Source: Halobacillus aidingensis (GTDB lineage: Bacteria; Bacillota; Bacilli; Bacillales; Halobacillaceae). Taken from it: a stretch of 64,000 bases of DNA. A program made the translations under genes and the position numbers. Position 1 is the stretch's first letter; the number at the start of each line of letters is the position of its first letter. The notes beneath the pieces were generated by a model. It was not told where the DNA came from. It did no database searches and saw only the letters and a program-made list of their open reading frames with translations. The stretch is from contig NZ_FNIZ01000017.1 of NCBI RefSeq assembly GCF_900104185.1, positions 1-64,000 of the forward strand. The letters are read 5' to 3'. Below are positions 8,581 to 17,591 of this stretch, in pieces.

Positions 8581-10353
8581 TTACGTTCCCATATATTCTT
8601 GTTTATGATCATCCAGTTCCTGCACTTGGTACAGGTCATAATAATGGCCCTGCTTCTTCATTAACTCCTGGTGAGAACCGACCTCTACGATTTCACCATT
8701 CTCGATGTGGACGATCCGGTCCGCATGGGTGATAGTAGAAAGTCTATGAGCCACGATAAATGTTGTCCGTTCAGAAGCTAAACGTTCAAGAGCATTTTGA
8801 ATAAGGTGCTCACTTTCCAAGTCAAGAGCAGAAGTTGCTTCATCTAATACAAGAAGCGGTGGGTTTTTCAAGAATACCCGCGCTATTGCCACCCTCTGTT
8901 TTTGACCACCAGATAATTTCACACCTCTTTCACCGACTAACGTATCATAGCCATTCGGAAGCTCCATGATGAAGTCATGGGCATTAGCCGCTTTAGCAGC
9001 CTCGATCATCTGTTCATCGGTGGCTTCCGGGTTCCCCATTCGTATATTCATCGCAATGGATTCACTGAAGAGGATGTTATCCTGCAGCACCATTCCGATG
9101 TTATCTCTGAGAGACCTGGCTTCAAAGTCTCTAATATCTGTTCCATCAATAGAGATTCGACCTGCAGTGACATCGTAGAAGCGAGGGATTAAACTAATCA
9201 ATGTCGACTTTCCTCCACCACTCATGCCGACAAAAGCGATGGTCTCTCCTTGTTTAATGTCCAAGTTAACATTTTTAAGGACGAGGGGATCTTCTTCATC
9301 ATATCTAAAGGAGACATCCTCTACTTTGACATCGCCTCTTACATGTTCCATTTTCTTTGCCCCCGGTTTATCGACAATGTCATATTTTTCATCCACAAAT
9401 TCAAAAACACGATCCATGGAAGCAATGGATTGTGTAAGCACGGTCGCTGAATTCACGAGGCGCCGAAGTGGATTATACACCCGATCCATATATCCGACAA
9501 AAGCAACCATTGTACCGACGGTCAGGGAACCTGTAATGACTTGATACCCCGCAAAGGCAATGACTAATAATGGAGCAAGATCTGTAATCGTATTGGTCAC
9601 AGAATAGGTGTAGGCGTTCCAGTTTGTATGGGTGATCGCTTTATCCAGGAAGTTCTTATTCTTCACATCAAACTGTTCCTGTTCATGATCCTCCAGAGCG
9701 AAACTCCTCGTTACAGGAACCCCCTGTACCCGTTCATGCAAATGTCCCTGAACTTCTGCAAGAGCCTGTGAACGATCGCGGGTAAGCTTTCGTAACCTCG
9801 CATAAAAATATTTGACCGCAAAGCCGTAAAAAGGGAACAAAGCAATAGATACCAATGTCAGCCACGGATCCATCGTCAACATAATAATGATCGCGATGAC
9901 AATCGTAATCATATCCAGCCAAATGTTCATAAGGCCTGTAATGACGAACGTTTTCGTTTGCTCCACATCATGAATGACACGGGAGATGATTTCCCCTGTT
10001 TTCGTTCTAGAATAAAAGCGTAAACTCAAACGTTGGATATGGTCGAAAAGCTTCTCTCTAATATCATATAAGATGTTACTCCCAATCCATTGCGCCAAAT
10101 ATTGTCTGATGTATTCGATGGGCGGGCGCAAGATGAGGAAAACGAGAAAGGCTCCACCTAAAATGAGAAACAATTGATCCAGTCGTTCTGCCTGAGTCAT
10201 GTCTTCCGCATTGATGATATCATCAATGACATATTTAATAATGAGCGGCATTAACAAAGGGATAGAAAATTTAACGATTCCTATAAGTACAGTGAGGATG
10301 ATTTTCCCTTTGTAAGGCTGCACAAATCGCAAATACCTTTTTATACTGTCCAA
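8581..10353 (-). CDS. ygaD: ABC multidrug-type exporter, fused membrane and ATPase domains
   Basis: 590 residues. A six-helix exporter membrane domain (about 1-310) is followed by an ATPase: Walker [11 protein letters not shown], signature [13 protein letters not shown], Walker [13 protein letters not shown] and a switch His in IVAHRLST. It is a half-transporter that must dimerise. Substrate is unknown; homologues export drugs or lipids. Position between ygaC and ygaE matches B. subtilis ygaD. Confidence 0.9.
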   Translation of the reverse strand: MDSIKRYLRFVQPYKGKIILTVLIGIVKFSIPLLMPLIIKYVIDDIINAEDMTQAERLDQLFLILGGAFLVFLILRPPIEYIRQYLAQWIGSNILYDIREKLFDHIQRLSLRFYSRTKTGEIISRVIHDVEQTKTFVITGLMNIWLDMITIVIAIIIMLTMDPWLTLVSIALFPFYGFAVKYFYARLRKLTRDRSQALAEVQGHLHERVQGVPVTRSFALEDHEQEQFDVKNKNFLDKAITHTNWNAYTYSVTNTITDLAPLLVIAFAGYQVITGSLTVGTMVAFVGYMDRVYNPLRRLVNSATVLTQSIASMDRVFEFVDEKYDIVDKPGAKKMEHVRGDVKVEDVSFRYDEEDPLVLKNVNLDIKQGETIAFVGMSGGGKSTLISLIPRFYDVTAGRISIDGTDIRDFEARSLRDNIGMVLQDNILFSESIAMNIRMGNPEATDEQMIEAAKAANAHDFIMELPNGYDTLVGERGVKLSGGQKQRVAIARVFLKNPPLLVLDEATSALDLESEHLIQNALERLASERTTFIVAHRLSTITHADRIVHIENGEIVEVGSHQELMKKQGHYYDLYQVQELDDHKQEYMGT

Positions 10354-10392
10354 AACAACACCTTCTTTCTAAACCATTCAAACAACAACGAA

Positions 10393-10413
10393 GCGCACTT
10401 TTTATAAGTGCGC
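10393..10413 (-). terminator. Hairpin downstream of ygaC
   Basis: An 8-bp perfect GCGCACTT/AAGTGCGC stem. On the minus strand it is followed by TTCGTTGTTGTTT, a weak U-tract. Confidence 0.5.
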
Positions 10414-10422
10414 AATCGGTCA

Positions 10423-10950
10423 TTATCTATACGTTAAGTACCTTTCATACCACTGATCGATGAATTCTGGAGAAAACGGTCCTTTACGCTGACGAATCCA
10501 TCTGATTAAAATATCAATGTTGTTATAGAGGATGCGATCCAACACATGAGGATAGTTCATCCGTTTTTTATGAATTTCATATTCATCTTCATCGAGTATT
10601 TTATAGGTCATATCAGGGAAAATTTTCACATCAAGGTCATAATCAATATATTTAATGGTTTCATCTTCATAAACGAAGGGAGAACTAATATTGCAGTAGT
10701 AATATACTCCATCATTCCTTAACATACCGATAATGTTGAACCAATATTTAGAGTGAAAATAACAGATGGCCGGTTCTCTGGTGATCCATCTTCTGCCATC
10801 GCTTTCTGTTACTTCCGTACGGTCATTGGCACCGATGATCACATGTCTTGTCCCTTTCAATATTGTGGTACTATCCCAAACTCGGTGTAACTGCCCATTG
10901 TGCTTATAGCTCTGGATTTCTATCCGTTTACCTGCTTCTGGGCCGGGCAT
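10423..10950 (-). CDS. ygaC: YgaC-like DUF402 protein (nucleoside phosphatase fold)
   Basis: 175 residues from the ATG at 10950, which has AAGGGGGG six bases upstream; upstream in-frame codons lack such a site. Carries the DUF402 core: [43 protein letters not shown] and [13 protein letters not shown], with an acidic Asp cluster. DUF402 relatives hydrolyse nucleoside di- and triphosphates, so a house-cleaning phosphatase role is inferred. Confidence 0.85.
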   Translation of the reverse strand: MPGPEAGKRIEIQSYKHNGQLHRVWDSTTILKGTRHVIIGANDRTEVTESDGRRWITREPAICYFHSKYWFNIIGMLRNDGVYYYCNISSPFVYEDETIKYIDYDLDVKIFPDMTYKILDEDEYEIHKKRMNYPHVLDRILYNNIDILIRWIRQRKGPFSPEFIDQWYERYLTYR

Positions 10951-11077
10951 ACAATCCCCCCTTCCCTTTCTATTCCATTTCACCTTCTACCTATTATAAC
11001 GACAAATGAAGTGGATTGAAAACAATTGGACCAGAGCCAAGAGTATCACGAACAAAACATCCCCATTCTTCCACAAT

Positions 11078-11467
11078 AGCTCCCTATTCTGGAAGACTCA
11101 GTTTCGAGACTTTTGGTGAGTGGATGGGGGCTGCGGGGAATGGCTCGCTTTCCGCGGGAGCGCGGTGAGCCTCCTCGGACTGCGTCCTGTGGGGTCTCAC
11201 CATGCACTTTTTTCCCGCAGGAGTCTCGCCATTCCCCTCCGCCCCTTTGCCATATAAGGATCTCGAAACCACTTCCGGAATAAGCTGCTTTTATGCACAT
11301 GGTAATTGGAGGGGAATCAACTCGCAAGAACACTATTACGTATGCGAAAAAGTTGTTATAGTGAGCTTTATGCTTAAAACACCAGGATAGTGGAAGCCAC
11401 CCCCACCGCTCAATACGGCAAACGAAACCCGAAACATCTCGAAATCAAGTCTTCAACAATCCCGCCA
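11078..11467 (+). repeat. Dispersed inverted-repeat element, copy 1 (module A first, module B mostly deleted)
   Basis: Left boundary AGCTCCC is followed by a terminal repeat (11087-11109, core TGGAAGACTCAGTTTCGAGA). The right repeat (11437-11459) is degenerate and followed by TCCCGCC. GC-rich module A (about 11115-11260) folds into nested stems such as GGTGAG with CTCACC. A linker follows and then only traces of module B. Module A lies next to the AGCTCCC end, as in copy 2. No conserved protein is encoded. Confidence 0.8.
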
Positions 11468-11500
11468 TATTGTTGAATAATATTATAAAGGTATGTAAAT

Positions 11501-11533
11501 AAAAGAAGCCGCCCGCTAAAGGGGCGACTTCTT
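11501..11533 (-). terminator. sspE terminator
   Basis: GAAGTCGCCCC pairs with GGGCGGCTTC and is followed on the minus strand by TTTTATTT. Confidence 0.8.
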
Positions 11534-11591
11534 CAATCGGGGGATTGATACAGGCTAAAAGGCAGCCTGGCCAACCTACCAACGACTCAGG

Positions 11592-11768
11592 TTATTTTTT
11601 CTTAGCCTGAGATTTTTGGTTCTGCTGCTGTACGTGCTGAGCGTCAGTTTGTTGAGCGAATTCAGCACCGTATTGGGATTTCCCTTGTGCAGCTTGTTGG
11701 TTTTGTTGTTTCACGTGGTTAACGTCTGTACCAGCTGCTGTTTTGTTTTGTTTCGGTTGCTTAGCCAT
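11592..11768 (-). CDS. sspE: Gamma-type small acid-soluble spore protein
   Basis: 58 residues, rich in Gln, Asn and Lys with no hydrophobic core. YGAEFAQQTDAQHVQQQNQ is the repeat unit of gamma-type SASP (SspE), and a shorter copy of the pattern precedes it. Gamma SASP does not bind DNA; it is an amino-acid store used at germination. The ATG at 11768 has GGAGGTG eight bases upstream. Expression in the forespore (sigma-G) is expected from the family, but no promoter was assigned. Confidence 0.92.
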   Translation of the reverse strand: MAKQPKQNKTAAGTDVNHVKQQNQQAAQGKSQYGAEFAQQTDAQHVQQQNQKSQAKKK

Positions 11769-11837
11769 GTTTATCACCTCCGCAAAAATTATTGTGCACA
11801 GGAGATGGGATTTTCATTCAAAAATCTTCTCAAAAAA

Positions 11838-11865
11838 TAAACCGCTCCTTAAAAAGAGCGGTTTT
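11838..11865 (-). terminator. Terminator of the LytE-like gene
   Basis: AAACCGCTC pairs with GAGCGGTTT and is followed on the minus strand by ATTTTTT. Confidence 0.85.
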
Positions 11866-11868
11866 GGA

Positions 11869-12918
11869 TTAATGGGATAATCTTTTCGTACCGATATAAC
11901 GTTGACTCCAGTAGTTACTGGACAATGAACTAATCTCAACACCATTTGTAGATCCAGTGTGGATGAAACTGTTATTACCGACATAAATCCCGGCATGGGA
12001 AGCACCTGGCTTATAAGTTTCAAAAAACACAAGATCTCCAACCTGACGATTTGAACCACTTACAGAATCCATTCTGCTATCTGCATATATAGATGCAACG
12101 GTACGTGGGATGCTTAAGCCTTCCTGAGCAAACACGTATTGAAGGAAACCACTGCAATCGAATCCTGCCGGGCTTGTACCTCCCCACTGATATGGTGTGC
12201 CTATATGCTTTTTCGCTTCCGCTATAAGACCAGAGCTTGACGCGGTGTTATTGTTCGTAGAAGTTTGCGTCGGTGAAGGAGTGACTTCACCGGCCACTTT
12301 TAACTTTTGCCCTGAATGAATAACATTACTGGATAGGTCATTCAAGTTCTTAAGATGAGAGACAGAAATTCCGTATTTAGTAGCAATCACCCATAAGGAA
12401 TCTCCACTCTTTACCGTATATGTATCATTTGTTTCTTGTTTTGGCTCAGCCTTCTGTTCTTCGGACGTTCCTTTTTTAACAGGAGCGGATGGTTTTGGAC
12501 TCACTTCTCCTGTGACGGTTAAATTTTGCCCCGAATAAATCACGTTATTTGTCAATCCATTCAACTCTTTCAGTTCTGACACCGACAAACCATAACGATT
12601 AGCAATGGCCCATAGAGAATCTCCACTCTGCACTTTATAAGTAGTGGCTGAAACGGTTTCTGTCTTTTCTGGCTGTGTTTGTGGTGCAGCATCAGTCCCC
12701 TTTTCGACGACCAAGGTCTGTCCTACACGGATAAGATTTGAATCAAGTTTGTTCCATGATTTGATTTCGGAAACGGATGCATCGTATTTCGTGCTGATCC
12801 TCCATAATGTTTCCCCGGATTTGACTTTATGTAATTCATCAGCAAAAACGGAACTCCCCCACAATGACGCTCCAATCAAAGACCCACAGACAGCGGTTAC
12901 CACTTTCGTTTTATTCAT
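11869..12918 (-). CDS. lytE: LytE-like D,L-endopeptidase: three LysM domains plus NlpC/P60
   Basis: 349 residues. A signal peptide (about 1-26, ending VFADE) is followed by three LysM peptidoglycan-binding repeats, each starting YxVKSGDSLW-like, separated by Ser/Pro/Gln-rich linkers. The C-terminal NlpC/P60 domain has catalytic Cys in FDCSGF and His in SHAGIYVG. It would cut D-Glu-mDAP bonds in the wall during growth. The architecture equals B. subtilis LytE (three LysM, 334 residues). A WalR-type box lies 160 bp upstream, as expected for lytE. CwlS/LytF-type paralogues are the alternative. Confidence 0.88.
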   Translation of the reverse strand: MNKTKVVTAVCGSLIGASLWGSSVFADELHKVKSGETLWRISTKYDASVSEIKSWNKLDSNLIRVGQTLVVEKGTDAAPQTQPEKTETVSATTYKVQSGDSLWAIANRYGLSVSELKELNGLTNNVIYSGQNLTVTGEVSPKPSAPVKKGTSEEQKAEPKQETNDTYTVKSGDSLWVIATKYGISVSHLKNLNDLSSNVIHSGQKLKVAGEVTPSPTQTSTNNNTASSSGLIAEAKKHIGTPYQWGGTSPAGFDCSGFLQYVFAQEGLSIPRTVASIYADSRMDSVSGSNRQVGDLVFFETYKPGASHAGIYVGNNSFIHTGSTNGVEISSLSSNYWSQRYIGTKRLSH

Positions 12919-13080
12919 CTATAAAACCCTCTCATATGTATGGTATAAGTCAAAATGGATAATCGTTATGTTCTATTACTAATTATTCACAAATGACACC
13001 GAATTGTAAATAGTCTAAAACTTCGCCAAACGAGGTCATTTTTTGTCTTATCCTTGTCACATAAAGGATTGGATGGTTAC

Positions 13081-13097
13081 GTTACATTTAAGTTACA
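13081..13097 (-). promoter_or_regulatory. Candidate WalR (YycF) binding site upstream of lytE
   Basis: On the minus strand the site reads TGTAAC-TTAAA-TGTAAC, an exact match to the WalR consensus TGTWAH-N5-TGTWAH. It faces the endopeptidase gene about 163 bp upstream of its start. A further GTTAC repeat lies at 13103-13107. Confidence 0.65.
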
Positions 13098-13183
13098 AGT
13101 TTGTTACGTTTTATTAGGTGACTTTTTACATGTATGAGGAGGTCAGATGTACATAAAGTATCTAAGAAGGAGGATGAAATGGT

Positions 13184-13408
13184 ATGTATGTAGGACGAGA
13201 TTTATCCGCTTTATCTATGGAACCGAAACAAAAGTGGCAGGAAAAAGAGCTTGGTTACTTTCACTATGCACTTTCACAGTCTTCTCCGTATTTGAACTCT
13301 GAAGGAATCACCCTTTTACGTGAAATCAATGAAGAAATTAAGCGCCGCGGCGGCTTGGAGCAGCAAGAAGCTACTTGGACCAGCGGCACTCATCCTGTCA
13401 TCGATTAA
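13184..13408 (+). CDS. yfhS: YfhS-like small protein
   Basis: 74 residues with the family opening GRDLSALSMEPKQKWQEKELGYFHYAL, shortened here as GRDLSALSMEPKQKW. B. subtilis YfhS has about the same length and also sits near mutY. Function unknown; it may affect sporulation in B. subtilis. AGGAGG lies about ten bases before the ATG. Its last 11 bp overlap the 3' end of convergent mutY. Confidence 0.75.
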   Translation: MYVGRDLSALSMEPKQKWQEKELGYFHYALSQSSPYLNSEGITLLREINEEIKRRGGLEQQEATWTSGTHPVID

Positions 13409-14486
13409 TATGAGGGTGTGCTTTCTGATGGGACACCGGAAATGGATAGTCTTCCATGTCTTCAGGTGCAATGAATATTGCACGCTCATGGTCAAGCGTT
13501 CCTTCTTTTACAGTAACCTTGATGACTTCCATTTCCCATATCAAATGAGAAAATACGTGTTTGATGCGATCCACAGATTCCCCAACTTCCACCTTCAAAC
13601 CATATTCACCATAAAACCAATTTGCAACCGCTTCATGACCTATGTCTTCAAGAGGAACCATCGGGTACTGCCATAAGGAAGCGAGCAGACCTGTGTCCGG
13701 TCTTTGCTCTATAAGTACATCTCCCTTTTCGTTTTGCACGAGAAGCAGTAAATATGGAGATTTCTTCTGTTTCTTTTTAGAAGCTTTAACCGGCAGCTCT
13801 GTTTCCACTCCTTCATCAAAGGCTCTACAGTGCTCTTGGACTGGACATAGCATACAGGAAGGGGTTTTGGGTGTACAGACAAGGGCCCCAAGTTCCATCA
13901 ATCCCTGATTAAAAGAAGAGGGATCCTCATCAGATATCAATTCTTTTACAAGCCCTTCAAAAAGCTTCCTCGTACTTTGTTTGCTAATGTCATCTTCAAC
14001 ACGAAGAATTCTGGATAGGACCCTCATCACATTCCCATCCACAGCCGGTTCCGGTATATCATAGGCTATACTTAAAATAGCCCCTCGCGTATAGGGTCCT
14101 ACGCCTTTAAGGTTGCCTAATTCTTCAGCATCAGCGGGAACGACTCCCTCGTACTCAGATACAACCTCTCTCACAGCGTTTTGCAAATTTCGCGCACGGG
14201 AATAGTATCCTAAGCCCTCCCACGCTTTCAAGACCTCCTGTTCATCTGCCTGGGCTAAAGCGTCAGGTGTAGGAAACTTATCCATAAAATGATTAAAATA
14301 GGGAATGACCGTATCAACACGTGTTTGTTGGAGCATAATTTCTGATACCCACACACGGTAAGGATCTTGATTTTCCCTCCATGGGAGAATCCGCTGCTCT
14401 TCTTTAAACCAATGAATCAGATTCTTTCTGTAGGATTCCTTGTCGAAGTTATTTAAAATATGTTTAATTCTTTCGGCTCTTTTCAT
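13398..14486 (-). CDS. mutY: A/G-specific adenine DNA glycosylase
   Basis: 362 residues. Removes adenine mispaired with 8-oxoguanine. Visible parts in order: catalytic Glu in SEIMLQQTRVDTV, helix-hairpin-helix LKGVGPYTRGA, catalytic Asp in AVDGNVMRV, a 4Fe-4S cluster Cys-X6-Cys-X2-Cys-X5-Cys in CTPKTPSCMLCPVQEHC, and a C-terminal NUDIX-like 8-oxoG recognition domain from about 225. Divergent from yfhP, convergent with yfhS. Confidence 0.96.
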   Translation of the reverse strand: MKRAERIKHILNNFDKESYRKNLIHWFKEEQRILPWRENQDPYRVWVSEIMLQQTRVDTVIPYFNHFMDKFPTPDALAQADEQEVLKAWEGLGYYSRARNLQNAVREVVSEYEGVVPADAEELGNLKGVGPYTRGAILSIAYDIPEPAVDGNVMRVLSRILRVEDDISKQSTRKLFEGLVKELISDEDPSSFNQGLMELGALVCTPKTPSCMLCPVQEHCRAFDEGVETELPVKASKKKQKKSPYLLLLVQNEKGDVLIEQRPDTGLLASLWQYPMVPLEDIGHEAVANWFYGEYGLKVEVGESVDRIKHVFSHLIWEMEVIKVTVKEGTLDHERAIFIAPEDMEDYPFPVSHQKAHPHINR

Positions 14487-14550
14487 CTTTCTTCACCCTT
14501 CGTGATAAACTACTGTTGGAACGTCCGACCTGCCAAAGGAGGTATGGAAC

Positions 14551-15540
14551 TTGGATACAGGCACACATGTCGTCATGGGCGTCGCCTTAGGGGGACTGGC
14601 TACGCTTGATCCTGTTGTCAATGCAGACCCCGATCTTTTCAATGCTGTTCTAATAGGAACAATGATCGGATCACAGGCGCCCGACTCAGACACGGTACTA
14701 AAATTAAGGAACAATGCGGTCTACATTCGGCACCACCGCGGCATCACACATTCCATTCCTGCTGTGATGCTCTGGGGGATCAGCATTCCCAGCATCATTT
14801 ATCTGTTCACTCCTGAGGTGAATTTTCTGCACCTTTGGCTTTGGACTTTTCTTGCTGTCATACTGCATGTGTTCGTTGATGTATTTAATGCTTATGGTAC
14901 CCAAGCGTATCGCCCTATTTCCCAAAGATGGGTCGCTTATGGGTTCATTAATACATTCGATCCGTATATTTTCACCCTTCACATTGCAGGGATTGTCGCA
15001 TGGAACTTAGGGGCAAACCCCGGAACATTATGGCTGATCATATATTTTGTCATCGCACTCTATTACCTGAAAAGGTACTTTGACAAAAGAGAACTTGTTC
15101 GTCTGATTCATGAAAACATCAAGGATGTTAAACAAATTGCGACCTCCCCTACAATGAAGCAAAATGTTTGGAGGATTGCCATCACTACGCCTACTCATTA
15201 TTACGTGGGAAGGGCGGAAAACGGACATTTAACTATCCTTGATACATTCACCAATAAACCAATCGATTATGAAGATCCCGTCATTCAAAAAGCTTTGACC
15301 GATCATAACATCAAAGCCTTTTTATCATTTTCTCCCGTGTACAGGTACGAGATGAGCTACTATGATGAATATACAGAAGTAAGGTTCATTGATCTTCGGT
15401 ATCGCTCACGGGGACGTTACCCGTTTGTTGCATTGGCTCAAATTGATGATGAGCATGGAGACAATTTAAAAATTCTCAATTCCTATACAGGATGGGTGTT
15501 TACAGAAGAAAAACTTCAAAACAAAGTAAGCCCCATGTGA
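14551..15540 (+). CDS. yfhP: YfhP-like membrane-bound metal-dependent hydrolase
   Basis: 329 residues starting at TTG, with AAAGGAGG eight bases upstream; a nearby ATG at 14544 is out of frame. MDTGTHVVMGVALGG and GSQAPDSDTV carry the His and Asp residues of the YdjM-type hydrolase fold, followed by RHHRGITHS. Four or so membrane helices lie between 68 and 175. The C-terminal part is soluble. Enzymatic substrate unknown. Confidence 0.85.
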   Translation: MDTGTHVVMGVALGGLATLDPVVNADPDLFNAVLIGTMIGSQAPDSDTVLKLRNNAVYIRHHRGITHSIPAVMLWGISIPSIIYLFTPEVNFLHLWLWTFLAVILHVFVDVFNAYGTQAYRPISQRWVAYGFINTFDPYIFTLHIAGIVAWNLGANPGTLWLIIYFVIALYYLKRYFDKRELVRLIHENIKDVKQIATSPTMKQNVWRIAITTPTHYYVGRAENGHLTILDTFTNKPIDYEDPVIQKALTDHNIKAFLSFSPVYRYEMSYYDEYTEVRFIDLRYRSRGRYPFVALAQIDDEHGDNLKILNSYTGWVFTEEKLQNKVSPM

Positions 15541-15570
15541 ACGTATTGTAAGCGGGAGGAAAACATAAAG

Positions 15571-15603
15571 AAGGAGTCTCTCAAGATGAGAGGCTCCTTT
15601 TCA
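15571..15603 (+). terminator. yfhP terminator
   Basis: AAGGAGTCTCTC pairs with GAGAGGCTCCTT, then TTC. The U-tract is short. Confidence 0.7.
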
Positions 15604-15616
15604 AATCCTGTGCTTT

Positions 15617-15883
15617 TTAATGGAAATACCCTTTTTTCTCAAGCATCTTTTTGTATTTGGGATTTGTAGCGACAAACTCATGAAGCTTCGGGCCATAATG
15701 GTGGATCCACTGCACGACAATCTGTTCAGTCACCTGTTTCCCTTGGTAATCATGCCCAGCTTTTGCTCTTGTTGATTCAAAATCTTCCCATAAAAGTTCC
15801 ACCCATGTTCTTGCTTCGTCTATCGTAAGTTCCGGATTCTTCTCATATAATTTTTCAGCTAAACGCTGGTATATTTCATTCAT
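15617..15883 (-). CDS. yfhJ: YfhJ-like WVELL-motif protein
   Basis: 88 residues from the ATG at 15883, preceded by GGAGTGG; this equals the B. subtilis YfhJ length. Contains the hallmark ARTWVELLWEDFESTRAKAG and then VTEQIVVQWIHHYG. Small soluble helical protein of unknown function, widespread in Bacillaceae. Divergent from sspK. Confidence 0.85.
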   Translation of the reverse strand: MNEIYQRLAEKLYEKNPELTIDEARTWVELLWEDFESTRAKAGHDYQGKQVTEQIVVQWIHHYGPKLHEFVATNPKYKKMLEKKGYFH

Positions 15884-15994
15884 GTGACCACTCCATATTT
15901 GGCAATGTTTACACTGCCATTGTAACACATACAGGCGCAAAGAAGGTACATACTAATATTGTCTCTTCATTGAGACTCCTGAGGAGGGTAACTG

Positions 15995-16168
15995 ATGCGT
16001 AATAAGGCAAAGAATTTCCCTAATGTAAAAATGACGCATGCGCCGGATGATCAAAGCGAATATCTCGCGAAGCGTCCAGACGGTACGATCAATAGCAAAC
16101 CTCAAGAGAGAGCGGCTAGATCGAGACATCGTGATGTCAACGATGTAGGGAGGAATTACCATGGGTAA
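15995..16168 (+). CDS. sspK: Small acid-soluble spore protein K-like
   Basis: 57 residues with the SspK pattern RNKxKxFPN near the start, YLAKRPDGTINSKPQERAA in the middle and a basic tail. GAGGAGGG lies about seven bases before the ATG. B. subtilis sspK sits in the same yfh cluster and is a minor forespore protein. Its last 8 bp overlap the next gene, so the two are probably translated together. Confidence 0.8.
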   Translation: MRNKAKNFPNVKMTHAPDDQSEYLAKRPDGTINSKPQERAARSRHRDVNDVGRNYHG

Positions 16169-16304
16169 ACGTAATTTCAAATCGAAGGCCTCTGCCAACT
16201 ATTCACACCGCAGCATCAAACATTTAAGCAGCCGTGTGAATGGGGAAACAGAACAAACGCAAGCAGACCAAATCACTGAAATCCAAATGCGTAAACGTAA
16301 CTAA
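16161..16304 (+). CDS. Small basic YpzG-like protein
   Basis: 47 residues, MGKRNFKSK to QMRKRN. The block RVNGETEQTQ followed by a basic C-terminus resembles YpzG-type peptides of Bacillaceae; this is recalled from memory and not certain. The ATG lies in the overlap ATGGGTAA with the sspK stop, and GGAGG is seven bases upstream inside sspK. A spore-related role is inferred only from linkage. Confidence 0.6.
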   Translation: MGKRNFKSKASANYSHRSIKHLSSRVNGETEQTQADQITEIQMRKRN

Positions 16305-16309
16305 AAATA

Positions 16310-16340
16310 CCGGGCACGTGTACACGTGCCCGGCTTCTTT
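16310..16340. terminator. Terminator after the sspK pair
   Basis: A perfect 24-bp palindrome (arm CCGGGCACGTGT) followed by CTTCTTT. It overlaps the stop of convergent yfhH. Confidence 0.85.
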
Positions 16341-16680
16341 AAATGTCGTCCAATTTGTGCCCTAACATAGAAATCGGCAAAGCTTCTTCGTCGTCGCTTG
16401 CTTTCTCCCCCTGTTTAGTTTTCCTGTATCCCCATGCAAACACGCCGTTCATATATTCAATATAAAACGTGTGCTCCGGATCTCCATCAATTTCGTAGGT
16501 TTCCCCAGCTTTAAAATCACCCGGGTTCATCATATAGGATTTAGCCATAATGATTTTTCGTTCATGAACAGCAAATTCGTTTACCATTCCTAATTGTTCC
16601 GCCTTTTGAGCTTTTTCAGTCAACTCCGCAATTTCAAGGCGCAACTCTTCTTGTGTATATTCACTATATCTTTTTTCCAT
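16339..16680 (-). CDS. yfhH: YfhH-like DUF1811 protein
   Basis: 113 residues. Signature stretches are EKRYSEYTQEELRLEI, GMVNEFAVHERKIIMAKSYM and GDFKAGETYEIDG, as in B. subtilis YfhH (about 104 residues). An N-terminal helical pair is followed by a small beta-barrel. Function unknown. It retains the yfh gene order with recX and yfhF. Confidence 0.85.
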   Translation of the reverse strand: MEKRYSEYTQEELRLEIAELTEKAQKAEQLGMVNEFAVHERKIIMAKSYMMNPGDFKAGETYEIDGDPEHTFYIEYMNGVFAWGYRKTKQGEKASDDEEALPISMLGHKLDDI

Positions 16681-16771
16681 AAAGTAAACCTCCTCTATTG
16701 AAGCTCTCTTTACATTCTAGCAGGGTTTGTTCACAATGAATATAAAGCAATACAGATAAGGAGAGATGAGG

Positions 16772-17431
16772 ATGAAGAATGTTTGGATTACAGGAGCCGG
16801 AACAGGCTTAGGACGTGCTCTTGCCCTGATTTACGCAAAGAACGATTATAAGGTATTCCTTTCAGGAAGAACGGCTGAGCATTTACAGGTCACTCAAAAC
16901 GATATTATAAAACAAGGCGGAAAAGCAGAGGTTCTCATTTGTGATGTGACGGAGCAATCATCAATAAAAGAAGCTGTTAAACAGATCGATTCCTTACATG
17001 TATTGATCAACAACGCTGGTCTTGGACATTTCGGGGAGCTATCCTCCTATACCGAAGAAAAGATAGATCAACTTCTCAACACAAACGTCAAAGGGACCAT
17101 GTTGACCACCCAACTTGCATTTCCGATGTTAGAATCCACAGAGGGTCGTGTATTGAACATCATCTCAACCGCCGGCCTACGCGGAAAGAAGAATGAAAGC
17201 ATCTACTGTGCAAGTAAATTTGCTGTACGCGGATTTACTGAGAGCCTGCACAAAGAATGGGAAGACTCACCTATGACAGCGACTGCCATATACATGGGAG
17301 GCATGAACACTCCATTTTGGAACGAGACGGAGCATGTGGCAAATCCAGATAAGTTAAAAGGTCCAGAACTTGTGGCTGAACAAATCTTTGCAGAGGATGA
17401 CGGTCGAAACGAAATTTTCATCGATCGCTAA
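16772..17431 (+). CDS. Short-chain dehydrogenase/reductase
   Basis: 219 residues from the ATG at 16772; an ATG six bases earlier is too close to AAGGAGA. Rossmann motif TGAGTGLGRAL, structural NNAG, catalytic Ser in ISTAG and Tyr/Lys in YCASK are all present. NADP(H) is expected from the family's T-G-x3-G-x-G type. Substrate cannot be assigned. It sits between yfhH and the pts genes and is monocistronic. Confidence 0.88.
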   Translation: MKNVWITGAGTGLGRALALIYAKNDYKVFLSGRTAEHLQVTQNDIIKQGGKAEVLICDVTEQSSIKEAVKQIDSLHVLINNAGLGHFGELSSYTEEKIDQLLNTNVKGTMLTTQLAFPMLESTEGRVLNIISTAGLRGKKNESIYCASKFAVRGFTESLHKEWEDSPMTATAIYMGGMNTPFWNETEHVANPDKLKGPELVAEQIFAEDDGRNEIFIDR

Positions 17432-17489
17432 TCGTAAAAAGAGAACAATTGCTTTTAAATATGAAACGAGCGCCTATTTGGACCGGTAC

Positions 17490-17531
17490 ACTCGTTCTTT
17501 AGCGCGGTCCACCCGTCCTTTGGCGCGATCT
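17490..17531 (+). repeat. Two degenerate 21-bp tandem repeats
   Basis: ACTCGTTCTTTAGCGCGGTC(C) at 17490-17510 is followed by ACCCGTCCTTTGGCGCGATC(T) at 17511-17531, 16 of 21 positions identical. A third, weaker unit may precede. They lie between the SDR gene and the ptsH terminator. Confidence 0.45.
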
Positions 17532-17545
17532 CAATACGTACATAA

Positions 17546-17578
17546 AAAAGGCTTGCCGCAACGGCAAGCCCTTTTTTT
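17546..17578. terminator. Bidirectional terminator between the SDR gene and ptsH
   Basis: GGCTTGCCG (17550-17558), a CAA loop and CGGCAAGCC (17562-17570), with an A-run on the left and a T-run on the right. Confidence 0.93.
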
Positions 17579-17591
17579 ATGATCAGTGAGA

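Noticed and set aside
11084..11333. Open frames inside the dispersed repeats (also near 37612, 43075, 43535 and 49041)
   Set aside because: They read through GC-rich inverted repeats in any frame, lack ribosome sites and differ in frame between copies.
13150..13305. Open frame starting at ATG 13150, after GAGGAGG, overlapping yfhS
   Set aside because: A ribosome site is present, but the product is an out-of-frame reading of yfhS without family features.
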